The translations under genes were made by a program, and so were the position numbers. Positions 1 to 11,802 of a DNA stretch of 64,000 bases are shown here, in pieces (positions within the stretch are counted from its first letter, which is position 1; each line of letters begins with the position of its first letter). The notes under the pieces were generated by a model. The model searched no databases, had not been told where the DNA came from, and worked only from the letters and a program-made list of their open reading frames with translations. Source of the DNA: Cycas panzhihuaensis (lineage: Eukaryota > Cycadophyta); NCBI GenBank assembly GCA_023213395.1, contig CM041465.1:163377741-163441740 (forward strand), given 5' to 3'.

Positions 1-3000
1 ATCTTGAAACATTGAAATTTATCCTTTGGTAAAGGTTTTATAAAGATATTAACAACTTATTAACCATTGCTACAATACTGCAAGCCAGTTTTCTTATTCT
101 AGACCTTTTCTTTAATAAAGTGGTTATGAACTTCCATATGTTTTGTCCTACATGAAAAATAGGTTCTTTGCAAGTTTGATTATACTTTGGTTATCACAAT
201 AGATTATGGTTTCCTTTTTATAGCCTTAGCTTATATCATTTAAAGGTTACCTAAGCTAGATTGCTTTAAAAGTTTTAGTTACAATAGATTTGTATTCTAC
301 TTCTATTGAGGATAGGGCTATTATTGGCTTCTTTTTACTGATCCATGATATTGCAGTTGTTCCAAGCCTAAAACAATAACCAAATATTGATTTCCTTTCT
401 TGAGAATCTCCTGCCTAGTTAAAATTACATAATCCAATTAAACTTGGTTCATTTATCTTGGTGTGTTGTAATCTAAAATTTACAATACCTTTAATATATC
501 TCAAGATTCTCTTTGTAACATTCCAATGTATAATTTTTAGATTATATATAAACCTAGAAATAAATCCAACAAAGAAGGATCTATCTGGATGAGTGGCTAT
601 TAAGTAAATGAAACTTCTAACAAGTTGTCTGAAAAGAGTCTCATTTACTTCTTGTTACTTACTTTCATCAGAAGCTAGAACGTAACCTACTTCTATTTGT
701 GTGGCACATGGATTATATTCCTCTATTTTAAACATTTTTAGTAGATTTTTAACATACTTAGATTGTGAGATGAAGATATTACTTTTTTCTTGATTAACTT
801 CTATGCCAAGTTAGTAATGAAATGTACTAATGCTAGTCATTTCAAACTTCTTTTTCATTTATGTTTTTATTTAACTGATAGTTACTTAGTTGTTTTCTAT
901 GACAATCAAATCATCTATATATATCACAATTATGGTGACTAAGTCTTTTTATTTTTTTATATAAAGACTTAGATCTACTTCATACCTTTTAAAACCTCCT
1001 TTCTAAAGTTGTTGATTTAATTTGGCATACCAGGCTCTTAGCACTTCCTTTAGACCATATAGTACCTTTTTTAGTTTGCAAACTATATTTTCTTCTCTTT
1101 GTTTTATATATTTAAGTGTCTATACCATACAAACTTCTTCACTAAGATCACCATATAGGAAGGTACATTTTACATCTAATTGTATAATTTATACTCACAT
1201 TGAATTACCAAGGCTATAACTATATAAATAGTTATTAGCTTTGTTGAAGGAATAAATGTTTCTTCATAGTCAATGCATGTTATTTGAGTCCATCCTTTAA
1301 CTACAAGTTGAGCTTTATACTCTTTAATGATACCATCAAATTTTTCTTTTGTTTTATATACCCATTCACAACCTACAATGGGTTTGTCTTCTAGAGGAAG
1401 AACTAGATCCCAAGTGTTGTTTTGATTTATGAACTTCATTTCTTTATCCATAGCATCATGTCATACTAGTTTTTGATAAGTTTCTTCGAAACTATAGGGC
1501 TCAACTAAATATATCAAAGATTGGTGCCTTTAAGATCTCCTTCTATGTTTAAACATATCCCCCTTTGATTCTTCAATAATTTTTAGATACCATTTTGGTA
1601 ATCTCCTTTATGAAATATTTTTTTATTCTTATTTTTTAGTTGATTCTTCTAACTCTTTATGAGAAGCCCATTCTTTTATATCTTCTTAAGAAGTTGACTC
1701 TTCCTTAGTTGTACTATTTTCTATATTTTCTTCTAATATTATATCCCTTTCTGGGCAAACATCATCTTCACTTCTTTTAATACCTTCAATAGAGGTTACA
1801 TCCTTGCACATATATATATATTTTCTTTATTTTTATATCTATACAGTAATAGGCTTTTAGTTTTGTACTATATCCAACCATTATACATTCAATGCTTCTA
1901 TCATCTAATTTTATTCTTTTTTGAGTTGGAATATGTACATAAGAAGTTCATCCAAAAGTTCTTAAATGGCTTACATCTGGTCTTGTGCATGGCATGCTTC
2001 CTCTAAAGTGATCTTATAATGTGCCTGTGCATGGCATTTATTTATTAAATAGACAACAATATTAATGGCTTTAACCTAATATATATTTGATACATTTTTC
2101 TCCTTTGGCATGAATCAATCCACATTTGTTAAGGTCCTATTTACTCTTTTAGCTATTGCATTTAATTGTGGTGTATATGGAGTAGTAATTTGCCTATGAA
2201 TACCATAAGTTTTATAAAAATTTAAAAAATTATTTAAGACACACTCCACCTCTATTTATTCTAAGTATCTTTATTTTGTGTCCACTTTCAAGTTCTACTT
2301 GAGTCTTGAATTCTTTAAAGTAGTTAAGAGCTTTAAATTTATTAAAGATAAAACAAACCTAAGCTTTTATGGTAAAGCCATCTATAAAGGTGAGAGAATA
2401 CCTAGTACCATTTACAAAGTTTGGTATAACAAGTTTAGATATATCAGTATGAATTAATTCTAGTGTTTCTTTTACTCTCCAACTACTTTCTTGAAATGAC
2501 ATTTTTTATTTTGATTAACATACACATTTTACAAGCATAGGCATTCATTGCACTCCACTAACCATCTTATATTTTTTTAGTAATTTTAATCTATCATCAA
2601 TAATATGCCCATAGTGAGAATACTAGATTTTATTAACATTATTTTAAACAGTAAGAGCTTTTATGCATGAGATGACATGGGTAGAAACTAACTTATAAAG
2701 ATTTCTAGTTTCTATCCCCTCAACAACAACTAAACCTCCCTTTTTCATATCAAACATATAAAATTTTCTATTTTCATGAAAAATCACTCTAAATTTCTTC
2801 TTTCTTAACTATGTCACTAAAAGAAGATTCTTTTTTATGCCTAGCATAAATAACACATTTCTAATTTTCTTAATGTCATGCATGATGTCAATTATTATGA
2901 TTCTTTTTCCTTTGATTTTTAGAGGGTGAGTATCTCACAACTCCATAGTCTTATTTATTAGATATAGTTGTAAGGATTCAAACTAGTCTTCTCTACTTAT

Positions 3001-3240
3001 CATACAATTTGATGTGCCAAAGTCAACAAACTAATTTTCAGTATGTTAGATGGATGATACTAAGGTAGCAACAAAGGAAATCTTTTCATCATCTTCATCT
3101 TTTGATTGTTCTTTTTTGTAGTTATCTTTAACCTATGTACCCTTGGAAATGTAAGATCTTTTGTAGAAATAGTTAGTTAAGAGGTGTCCATACCTTGTAT
3201 AGTAGTAATATGAGTAGCTCTATGTTGTTTTGTATTCTAC
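1..3240 (-). pseudogene. copia D pol remnant (PR, IN, RT, start of RNase H)
   Basis: Reading the minus strand, integrase core fragments lie at about 2100-2450, with TTPYTPQLNAIAKRVNRTL near 2110-2170, equivalent to the segment holding the catalytic Glu (here changed: AKR in place of AER). Reverse transcriptase starts at 1176-1451 with NNTWDLVLP, GCEWVYKTKEKFDG and VVKGWTQ, all copia RT landmarks. RNase H and connection sequence occupy about 1-840, with a recognisable CDNQSIIKLAKN near 185-225. Stops and frameshifts occur throughout. Order IN before RT fixes it as copia. Confidence 0.75.
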
Positions 3241-3289
3241 TATTATGTGACTTATTCTTTCACAATGATAGCATACTCGAGTATCATGT

Positions 3290-4084
3290 GATATAACTCT
3301 TCCTATTCCTTTGAAGAATCTTCCTCTAATGCTTCTTGTTTCAAATTATCTTCCTCTTGCACTTCATCCTCCTCTTTCACTGATTTTAAGCCTTGAGACA
3401 AAGGCTTATTCAACATCTACTTCCTCTTCATACCTATGAATTCCTTATTCATGTTGAAGTAAATGTCCATATAAAGTATTGAAAGATATATTTTGAGTTT
3501 GTCCCCCTATAATAAGAGTATTCACCAATTATCAAAAGATTTTGGTAGTTTATCGAGTACCAGGTGAATAATTTCAATATCTAACATAGGCTCTTTAATA
3601 GAGTCTAAATTACATATGACTTCTACTTGTTTGGTGATGAAATCAACATCTTATTTTCCCTTTCATAAATACAACTAGTAAAGCTATTCTCTTAGGGAAT
3701 TAATATAGGTTTCATTTTTTTGGCTAAATATAAAAGCTAGGGCATTCCATACTTCAACAAAAGTAAAGGCTCTAATAATGTGAGTTAGAACTAAATTAGT
3801 AATGGGTAGGTTGATTATGGTTAAGGATTGGCTATCTCTCTCTTAACAAATTTTTGTTACATCTCCTATGGTCAAATTTTCTTCCTTTCTAATCACTATT
3901 TCCCAAGTATTTTTTATAATTATAAGTCCCTTTATTTTAATTTTTCATGCAACATATTTTAAGTATGTTAGTTTTTTTAACTCATCTAGTGAATAGATTG
4001 AGGCTATTTTGAGATTTTAGAAGGCAAGAATAATGACTAAAATATTTTGAATGGCTATTGTAGGTCTAGTACATACCACCATAT
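3290..4084 (-). pseudogene. copia D gag remnant
   Basis: The minus-strand translation follows a plant copia Gag (UBN2 type). Near 3720-3780 it reads FVEVWNALAFIFSQKNE, the conserved 'W..L...F' stretch of this family. A decayed zinc knuckle, CYHCERISHI, lies near 3240-3290; the Gly-His pair and last Cys are changed. Many stops interrupt the frame. It would have been the nucleocapsid/capsid precursor packaging the element RNA. The N-terminus is unclear. Confidence 0.55.
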
Positions 4085-4683
4085 AAATGTATGGTCAAAA
4101 GTGTAGGCATATAGATTTCAATGAAACTCCCTTAAAATAGAGGTAATCAGGTCATAAATAGGGATCCAAATTTAGTTTTTTGAATGCATTTCTAGATAGG
4201 TAGAAAAAAAGGCTTTAAAGCCAAAGGTGTAATTAGGGTTTAAAACATAGTTTTTCTTATAACTCAAAAAATATTAAACTAAATCTTGCAATCTTACTTT
4301 TAATAGAAATCTTATGATGAGAGGACCATTTTAAGTCCACTGACATGAGGAAAAGCTTAAAAAACTAAAAGAAATCTACTCTACAAACTCTAAACCTACA
4401 CTACTATTTTTTCTTATTTTGTCACTTAATGAGATAGAACCTACAAAAGTGTCTTTGTAACAATGGAATCTACTCAGTGAGACATCCTTACTAGTAATTT
4501 TTTATCTTAATCTGAGCAATTAAAAAAGTTGTTCATACATGTCCATATGGTTTCTTACAATGGCATATGATTTCACTTGATACTTGATCTCAATTTTCTT
4601 TCTTCTTACTTCTTTACTTGATTTTATCTTCTTATACCTTCTTAAACTAACCTTATTCTACCCTGACTTAGTTTATCAGACCT
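4085..4683 (-). other. leader of copia D, noncoding
   Basis: About 600 bp lie between the primer-binding site and recognisable gag. I see no open frame or further motif. Confidence 0.45.
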
Positions 4684-4695
4684 ACATTAATACCA
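4684..4695 (-). promoter_or_regulatory. degraded primer-binding site of copia D
   Basis: The minus strand reads TGGTATTAATGT directly after the LTR end. This is a mutated form of TGGTATCAGAGC, complementary to the 3' end of initiator-Met tRNA. Its position next to an LTR supports the call despite the changes. Confidence 0.5.
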
Positions 4696-4942
4696 TGCTA
4701 GAGAAATTAGACTCAACTGAATTGAAAATAATGAAACTGATTTCTTTATTAATTTGATATAAGAGATGTACTCTTTTATATACAAGCACTTTACATAACA
4801 GATACATACATAAATGACAAGTGTCAATATAACTAACAAGTGTCAATAAAACATAAAAAGAGGATAATGACACTTAACCCTTAGGATAAAACATTAATAT
4901 TCTAATAGTCAGATTATGGCCTAATAACTATTTTACATAACA
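4696..4942 (-). repeat. 5' LTR of copia D
   Basis: The 247-bp segment begins TGTTATG and ends TAGCA on the minus strand, giving the TG...CA ends of an LTR. A TATA box (GTATATAAAAGAG) reads on the minus strand near 4785, the usual place for an LTR promoter. Two copies of ACAAGTGTCAATA lie 19 bp apart (4817-4829 and 4836-4848), upstream of the TATA box in transcription order. The primer-binding site abuts the LTR. The second LTR is not visible, so the outer end at 4942 is inferred from the terminal dinucleotide only. Confidence 0.6.
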
Positions 4943-5179
4943 TCTATGATTATAGATTAAATAGTTAGTCTTATAGTGGCTAAGGGCATCTACTTCTAAA
5001 GATGCGTAGCTCATCTCCCTCTCCACTCTCTAAGATCCAAGAGCACTTGCATATAGGAACAATTAGCTTATTGAGTTTATATTTCATGCCTATAAGAGTT
5101 GTTTAATATATTTCATGCATATAAGCATAGTGGCTTGGTGTTTTAGTCATAACTTTCTCTTTAAAAAGGAGGACTTCTT
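4943..5179. other. unassigned AT-rich spacer between copia D and gypsy E
   Basis: No coding signal. It contains two near-identical copies of a TATTTCATGC-centred word about 30 bp apart (5078-5096 and 5107-5125). Confidence 0.4.
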
Positions 5180-7110
5180 ATGGAACCAACCAAATTAGTT
5201 TTGATGTAGGCCTTTCTTACACCCACTAATGTAAAATAGTTAAAAGGTTTTCTCAGCCTCACTAGATACTATAGACAACTTATAATAAGGTATGCATTAA
5301 TCATAGGTCCTTTGGAATAATTATTGAAAAAATAAATAGTTTGTCAATGGGGGGAGTTACAATAATTGGCCTTTGATATCTTAAAATAACAAGTCACTAA
5401 GGCATTGATTCTAAAATTTTTAGACTTGAACAACCCTTTCAATGTTCATATGCACAATTTTCCATATGTAATCAGGCATGTATAAACCCAACTAAGTGAG
5501 GGAAATATAGATCACATGATTCACTTTACTGGTAGAAAATATATGAGCCATAAAGAAATTACTTCATAATAGAATGAGAAGGGTTAGGCATGATTTATGC
5601 CATTCAAAATTTTAACATTATCTACTTGTAAATCCATTTGTATTTTTTTATCAACCATTAAGCATTAAATTATTTAATAAATCAACTAGTTTTACAAGGT
5701 TAGATAAGTAGATGGTTCTTATTACTGCATGAGATTTCTTTTAAGATTATTGTTAGAAAAGGAGCTATATATACTATTCCAAAATAGTTATTGAGGGTCC
5801 ACATTAGAGAAGCTATGATAGGAATTTGTGATAATTTCCTAGATGCACAACTATTTTAGGTAATAATAGCACTTGAATAATATGTAAGGATTATGAAATT
5901 CTTGACAATTGATTAGATATTTGCAAGATTGAAAAAAGATGAAAGATAAAATTTGATAAAAGAGGCTTTATCATTTTAGTTGATTATAGGAGCATTATAC
6001 AAGTTGGGCCCTAATGGCATCCTATGATAATGTATAATCAAATATGAGATTGATGTTATTTTACAACAAGTTCATGAAGGATCTATAGGAGGACACGTCA
6101 TAGCTAGGGAAATAATAAGAAAAATCTTACTCTTTAGATTGTGGTGGTCAACATTATTTCTAAATACAGAAGTGTGGGTCAAGAGATGCGATGCCTGTTA
6201 AAAAATCAGAAGATCAACATATAAGGAATTCTTTCCCTTACCCTATCTTACCCGAGTTATAATTTGAAAAATAGGGTGTAGATTTTATAGGAGTAGTCAA
6301 TCCACAATAACATAAACAAATGCTAGATCTATCTTAGTTGTAATAGGTATAATGATCAAGTGGATGGAAGATCATCCATTAAGAAATTTTGATGCTCAAA
6401 GCAGTACTTATTTCCTTTAAGAAATGATCATTGCCAGATTTGGTTATCTAGTAGAAATTATTTTAGATTAGGTTTTGAGATTTCTCAATAAACTCATTAA
6501 TCATTTTACTCAAGGGTTTCTTATTATACATACGAAATCATCCCCTTATTACCTAAGAGCCAATGTCATACTAAAAGTATAAATAGGATCCTTAAGAGAG
6601 TGCTTACAAAAATTTATGATATAAGCCACATAAATTAGGTAGATAAAATTCATATCATCTTGTGGGTAGATAAAATAATTGCTAAGTGAATGCATGGTAA
6701 GACTCTATTCCAAATGGTTTTTGGGTTAGAAAAAATAATTCCATTTGAATTTCAAGTTCTTAATTTGAGAATAGTTGTTGATGACTATATGACTAATGAT
6801 GTTTCTTATAAACATAGACTTCAATAATTGTTGAAGTTAGAGGAAATAAGAAGCCAAGCATATTGGCAACTATAGTGAAATAAGTACTAACAGAAACCAT
6901 GGCATGATTGTCATGTTCGGCCTCTAACAATTGATGAAGGATCTTTGGTCTTGAAATATGATAGTAAGTTGCATGTATGAATGAGAAAACTTAAATTTAG
7001 ATGGTTATGGCCTTATAAGGTATGAGAAATAAGTTCTAATGGCATAATATGAATCAAATAATTAGATGTTAAGCTGCTACCAAAATTGTTTAATAAGAAC
7101 AAAGTGGGAT
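5180..7110 (+). pseudogene. gypsy E pol remnant (end of RT, RNase H, integrase, C-terminus)
   Basis: The plus strand reads PTNVK then LKGFLSLTRYYRQ near 5224-5290, the RT/RNase H junction of Ty3/gypsy. An RNase H connection follows to about 5700. The integrase zinc-binding domain at about 6060-6215 keeps the H-H-C-C layout: VHEGSIGGH, then KRCDAC. An integrase core follows to about 6800. The C-terminal segment near 6970-7100 reads MRKLKFRWLWPYKV, typical of the gypsy integrase tail. The same tail occurs in gypsy F (16700-16800, minus), so E and F are one lineage. Many stops. Gag, protease and both LTRs were not found. Confidence 0.75.
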
Positions 7111-7310
7111 GATATTAGTATTGAAATAGGAAAAAAAAACTCCTCAAATAGATAATAATAGTAATATAAAATATACATGTATATGACAATCTTAGGGAAG
7201 CTCATGATAGACTCGACTATACATCTACAACATATATAATCTAAAGTTTGAATAAGGAAATTGCGATGGTCACCATATTTATAAAATCTAGTTGTGATTT
7301 CTTAACCCAA
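7111..7310. other. unassigned spacer after gypsy E
   Basis: A-rich, no coding signal; may be the 3' untranslated part of gypsy E. Confidence 0.3.
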
Positions 7311-7815
7311 ATTTAATGGGTATCTGTGTGCTTCTACTTACTACATATTATTATGCATACACATATGAGTAGGCATAGGATAATCATAAGCATTGATTAA
7401 CTCTATCATATGCTTAATCCAAAACATACAATAATCCATCAATGGAAGGACAAACCATAATCATTCTATTAATGATGGGTCACATCTAGTTCTCTCACAA
7501 CCAAATGCCAACCTAGAGTAGTACACAGAATCCTTATAAGCACAATATATAATAAGCTTAATTATAGTTGCACAAATGCACGATATATCACATTAGTAAT
7601 ACAATTAGATGAATGCATATGCACACCTTTTTCTTATGAGATATTCTTTATTTATTCCTATCTATATAACCATTAGTTACTATGGGTGCTGTGGTTCTAG
7701 AATCAATTGCAATGACCCACCTAAAGACTGCCATCTATAGTTTACTTTCCTAAGGCTCATGTGACCATTTACCATATTCGTATAGGTTGCAACTATGACC
7801 AATGCAAACCCACAA
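7311..7815 (+). repeat. dispersed repeat R, copy 1
   Basis: This ~500-bp segment aligns by eye, in the same orientation, with 34680-35092 joined to 37203-37312. Shared landmarks include TTACTACATA, AATGATGGGT, GCCAACCTAGAGTAGTA, GATATTCTTTATTTATTC and GGTTCTAGAATCAATTGCAA. Similarity fades abruptly outside. It could be an LTR piece or an untranslated part of an old element; it lies 200 bp after the gypsy E coding remnant. No long open frame on either strand. Confidence 0.7.
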
Positions 7816-10039
7816 CATGCATCTCGCCCATCACTATTCTTCCTAGTGTCCTCGGTTATAATCTTCAAAAATTTCAAAAAATTTTACTATCTCCTTCCTT
7901 ACCTCCCTCAAATTTTCTCAAAATTTATTATTTCTCCTTATTAATTCTCTTTATTTCTTTGTGAATTCTTTAGGGATAAGGTTGGTATATTGTGTAAAAT
8001 GGAGAAAGTCCATTTCTCTTATAATGATCATAGAAGATACCCATATTACTCAATGCTTACAATTGAGCCATTGTGGGATTTTCTCTTGAATACAGCTACT
8101 TGATTTCATCCTCTAATTCCTTATTTGACACCTTTGTATAAATTAGATCACCTCGTAATAAAGTGATCATGGACCAAAAATGATTTGCATGTTTCACATC
8201 CTCTTACATTTATAAAATCCAACCCCCTAATTTATATACAACCTTTTTTAATCCTGGCGGGATTTATTCCTTAAACTTATCTTGAAAAACTTTTACTAAA
8301 TATAATACCCTAGTTGTATCCCCTACTAAATGCATAATAAATTTAATCAGAAATTCCAACTTAGCTTCATAGGAAACCAATTAATCTTCTACCTTCTGGA
8401 TTCTTTACATGTTAGGAAGTGGATGTCTATTCTAGTCTTCCAATTCATTAATCAATTGCTTGGTAACCTTAGCTAAAAAGGAAGTCTTCCAATGTGCCAC
8501 ACTATGTGGTTTATATTCCATTGGATCAATTCCCTCTAAAACTTCTTCATTGAAATTGAAATCAACCTCAGTTGGTTGACTATTCAAAATCCTTATTATT
8601 TCTTATTACTTTCTTTCTACTGCAAGTTTCTTTCTCATTCTCTCCTCCTCTCAACTTACCAACTTATTTGGTTATTTCCCTAGCTAGGGCTAATCTTCTA
8701 GGATTTCCTACTTGACTGTCACCCCCTTTACTCCTTCCTTTTATTTACCCTTTTTAATTTCTTCCCTTCTCCTCTTTTTTGCTTTCTCAACTGCAACCAT
8801 GGTCTCCTTCTATTTCTTCTATTCTTTGACTGATGAGGTCACCGCTTCTCATTGCTTTTTTCTTGTCCATCATCTTGTATTATTGGTTGAGGGATATTTA
8901 CTTTACATTTCTATAAGAACCAATCCTTTACTTTCTTCTAAGTTTGAGTAAGCCATTCTTTCCTCTATTTTTTGAAATATTCTACCCAACCTGTTAAGAC
9001 TTATTATCTTTGTTTATCTTGGGTTAAATCCAATTGAGAACATTAAGAATATAATAGACCCTGAAATAAGGTCTGATGATAAAAGACCATAGATTGAGTA
9101 TTAATTTTAATATTATTTAATTTTTCTAAAAGCTTACCAAATAGAAATAGCCCGATTAGAATTTTCTCTATATGCCACTCTAAGGAGCATGGATCTCATC
9201 TCTATTAGTATATATAGATTCTTTTGACTCAAAATAACTCTAGTAAAGAGAAAATAGGCCATCCAATGCCTTTATTCTACTATAATTTTTATAATTTTAA
9301 TACTAGAGGTAGAAAACTCTGATACTTAAGCTCCTAAATATTTTGCCTCTTGATCTTATGGGATTTTTTTATCTTTTAAAACCTCATGGCTAGAATCTAG
9401 TAGGCTTGAAATCTTAGCAGTGGCTTGAGTTGACATATCTAACAACCCAAGCTTGTGTACTATTCAATGAACAATCATAGAGAGAAAACTCATTGCTATT
9501 GGGAATAATCTTGTTTAAATGTACTGGGTGAATCCTACCTTAGTTAGTTTTACTTTTCTCTCATCTTCCTCTGGCATTATATTCTATTCTATCCTAGTTT
9601 ATTCATTATCCATTTCTTGAAAATTAATTTGGATGTCTATCTTCATTTCTACCTTCTAGCTAAAATCTCTTGTACTCATTATACTTCTGGTTGATAACCT
9701 TGCTCTAATTTTTCTTAACTAGTTGCATTCTATTATGTATCATCTACAAAGCTAGAATCATTAAAAATATATGATATATTTCATAGGTTGTTACCAAGTC
9801 ACATTTATTATTATGCATGGTAGCCACTTGTCATAGTTTATTACACCAACACTCCTCCCACTTCTTTTTTCATCTCTTTAATTACTTATCATTATAATTT
9901 AATATATGATCATATCTCTTTTGTAGCCAAATCTTTGTTGGCATAACTGTTTTGATGGTAAATATAGCCTTCTCAATATTCTTGGTTTTTCAAAAAATCT
10001 TTTCAATCTATTATGTTAATTCCTTGCCTTTATTTTGGA
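7816..10039. other. unassigned region, probably decayed repeat
   Basis: No domain I recognise on either strand. The short open stretches are low-complexity Phe/Leu/Ser translations of pyrimidine-rich DNA (for example 8712-8951, plus). A pyrimidine-rich run at 7888-7920 would be a polypurine tract on the minus strand, but no LTR start could be matched to it. The minus strand at 8450-8900 carries a charged, Lys/Glu-rich translation with many stops that might be an old gag; I cannot support that. Confidence 0.35.
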
Positions 10040-10301
10040 ATAATCATAACATGCATTACAATCTCCTAATTGTTAATTCCTATAAGGCTAATTTGATCTG
10101 TTTCTATAATCTTACTTACCAAACTATAATCATCTTCCTTGAGGGAGCAATTTTTATTTATTCTTTCTTGTCATTTCCTTTCTTCCATTTGCTATCTTTT
10201 ATATTAAGGTAGCAATTTTCTATTATTTATAGTTGTCATCTTTACGTATCAGGTTGTGATAATTTATTTAGGACTAAGACTTCTTTATTCCCAGTCACAA
10301 T
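10040..10301 (+). repeat. 43-bp dimeric tandem array, left part
   Basis: Diverged copies of the unit described at 15605-16605. Core words start at 10122, 10144, 10166, 10209, 10231, 10252, 10273 and 10293, with steps of 20-22 bp (one copy between 10166 and 10209 is unreadable). Copies before about 10120 are doubtful. The part ends exactly at the target duplication of copia A. Confidence 0.6.
10297..10301. other. target-site duplication, left (ACAAT)
   Basis: ACAAT immediately precedes the 5' LTR of copia A and is repeated exactly after the 3' LTR at 15605-15609. Confidence 0.9.
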
Positions 10302-10943
10302 TGTTGGGTATTGTGACAACAATTATAGGCTTAAAATTATGGCATGTTTTTAGCTCAGTTTCCCCCCCCAATCTTTCTTGGGGGGTTCCAAGGGAGGTGG
10401 GATCCCCCCTTGGCCGGGAGGTATGGGGGGGTGGAACGCCCCCCGCTAGGAGGGGGTTCGGGGGCGATAGCCCCCAACCCAAAAAATTGACCATGTAAAC
10501 CTTATCAAAGTGTAAAGAGAATCATGGTCATTCAACTAAAATACTCTAGATTCTACGGTTGAGATTTAGGTCTTGGATGTCCTCTCATGTAGCCCGTTTT
10601 AGGGCTTTTCTTATTATGCTGTAATGTTATGTAATGTACTGTGAAGAGGGCGGTGGCTGATTATTGTTCCAGAGAGCACTCTGTATCTATGATGTATAGT
10701 TTCTCCATTCTGCAACAATAAAGATTGATACATTTCCTGTGTGGATATTTCCCTAGCACACTACTAGGGTTTTACCACGTTATATCAGGTGCACATGTGA
10801 TGTTTGGCTTTCATTATCTTGTTACTATATAATCTCTGATTTTAGAACTTGCATGTAATTTTATGTTTCCATTTCTGTAACTAGTTGTAAGAAAGTAATA
10901 GATCTTGGTGGCTGTTAGAGGGTTAGGCCTTCTATTCTCAACA
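10302..10943 (+). repeat. 5' LTR of copia A
   Basis: The 642-bp LTR begins TGTTGGGTATTGTGACAACA and ends TCTCAACA. Its first 180 bp hold a block very rich in C and G (10362-10485) that can form three consecutive hairpins. An AATAAA polyadenylation signal lies near 10718. It matches the 3' LTR at 14985-15604 apart from substitutions, small indels in the GC-rich block and about 10 bp extra near its end (GTGGCTGTTA). Confidence 0.95.
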
Positions 10944-10945
10944 AG

Positions 10946-10958
10946 TGGTATTAGAGCC
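10946..10958 (+). promoter_or_regulatory. primer-binding site of copia A
   Basis: TGGTATTAGAGCC lies two bases after the LTR end. It pairs with the 3' end of initiator-Met tRNA (canonical TGGTATCAGAGC) with one C-to-T change. Confidence 0.9.
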
Positions 10959-11013
10959 ACTCTTTTCTTGTAGTGAGTTTGTGAAGGTTTTGGTATCAGC
11001 TTTTCTACACTAC

Positions 11014-11802
11014 ATGGCGAAATTAGCAAGTACAAAGTTCAAGGTGGAGAAATTCAATGGCAAGAACAACTTCGAGTTGTGGAAGCTAAAAGCGTATGAT
11101 ATTCTTGTACAACAGGGTTTGTACAAAGTCCTTGCAGGAAAATCAAAGAAACTCACAGGGTTGGATGATGATGAATGGGATGATTTAGATAAAAAGGCAC
11201 TTAGCACAATACAATTGTGCTTGGCAGATGAAGTTTTGTTTAACATTGTAGGGGAGCAGATGGCCGCGGGATTATGGACCTGGTTGGAAGGCCTGTATAT
11301 GACCAAATCAGTAACAAACCAAATCTACCTGAAGAGGCAACTGTACTCATTACAAATAAAGGAAGGTACAAAAATCGCTGACTATTTAAATATTTTTAAT
11401 ACTCTTATTTATCAGTTGACTAGTATCGATGTTAAAATTGAGGATGAAGATAAGGTAGTTACCCTGTTATGCTCATTACCTGAATCCTGGGATAATATTG
11501 TCACCTCAATCAGTTTTAGCACTACAAATGAATTGGAATATGACTCTGTTTTGAGTGCTTTGCTAATGGAAGAAGTGTGGAGGAAGTCTAGTCTTGAAAC
11601 CTCCACACGAGAAGCCATGACAGTAAGCGGTAGAACGTTTGAGAGAGGACAAAACTCCAGGGATACATTAAGATCCAAGTCAAAGAGCAAAAAGAGTAAG
11701 CTCAGATGTTGGCATTGTAATAAGACTGGTCACCTCAAGAAGGATTGTTACAAAAGGAAGGAGTTTCAGAAAAAGAAAGATCCTACCAAGGAGGTGAATT
11801 AG
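11014..11802 (+). CDS. copia A Gag, open frame
   Basis: A 262-residue Gag with no internal stop. The start ATG at 11014 follows the leader; the protein begins MAKLASTKFKVEKFNGKNNF, with the 'F.G.N...W' opening of UBN2-type plant copia Gag. The middle contains YLKRQLYSL, also typical of the family. Near residues 230-243 there is an intact zinc knuckle, CWHCNKTGHLKKDC (C-x2-C-x4-H-x4-C), preceded by a Ser/Lys-rich basic stretch that would bind RNA. The frame ends at TAG (11800), and pol continues in the same frame after it, so this stop may be a mutated CAG codon or the natural end of gag. Confidence 0.9.
   Translation: MAKLASTKFKVEKFNGKNNFELWKLKAYDILVQQGLYKVLAGKSKKLTGLDDDEWDDLDKKALSTIQLCLADEVLFNIVGEQMAAGLWTWLEGLYMTKSVTNQIYLKRQLYSLQIKEGTKIADYLNIFNTLIYQLTSIDVKIEDEDKVVTLLCSLPESWDNIVTSISFSTTNELEYDSVLSALLMEEVWRKSSLETSTREAMTVSGRTFERGQNSRDTLRSKSKSKKSKLRCWHCNKTGHLKKDCYKRKEFQKKKDPTKEVN

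Larger units (their letters stand above)
1..4942 (-). mobile_element. Copia element D, 5' portion (3' end lies outside the window)
   Basis: A Ty1/copia element reads from about 4942 towards position 1. In minus-strand order it has a 5' LTR, a degraded primer-binding site, a leader, gag, protease, integrase, reverse transcriptase and the start of RNase H, which runs off the window. The order PR-IN-RT is diagnostic of copia. No frame is open for long, so it cannot make a polyprotein. The 3' LTR is not in the window. Confidence 0.8.

Noticed and set aside
8712-8951. 79-residue hydrophobic open frame
   Set aside because: Phe/Leu/Ser-rich translation of pyrimidine-rich DNA, no start context, no domain and no homologous copy in the window.
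10256-10498. Open frames on both strands over the GC-rich LTR start
   Set aside because: They arise from the GC-rich block of the copia A LTR, which lacks stop codons by composition. The right LTR gives a matching but different frame at 14887-15165.
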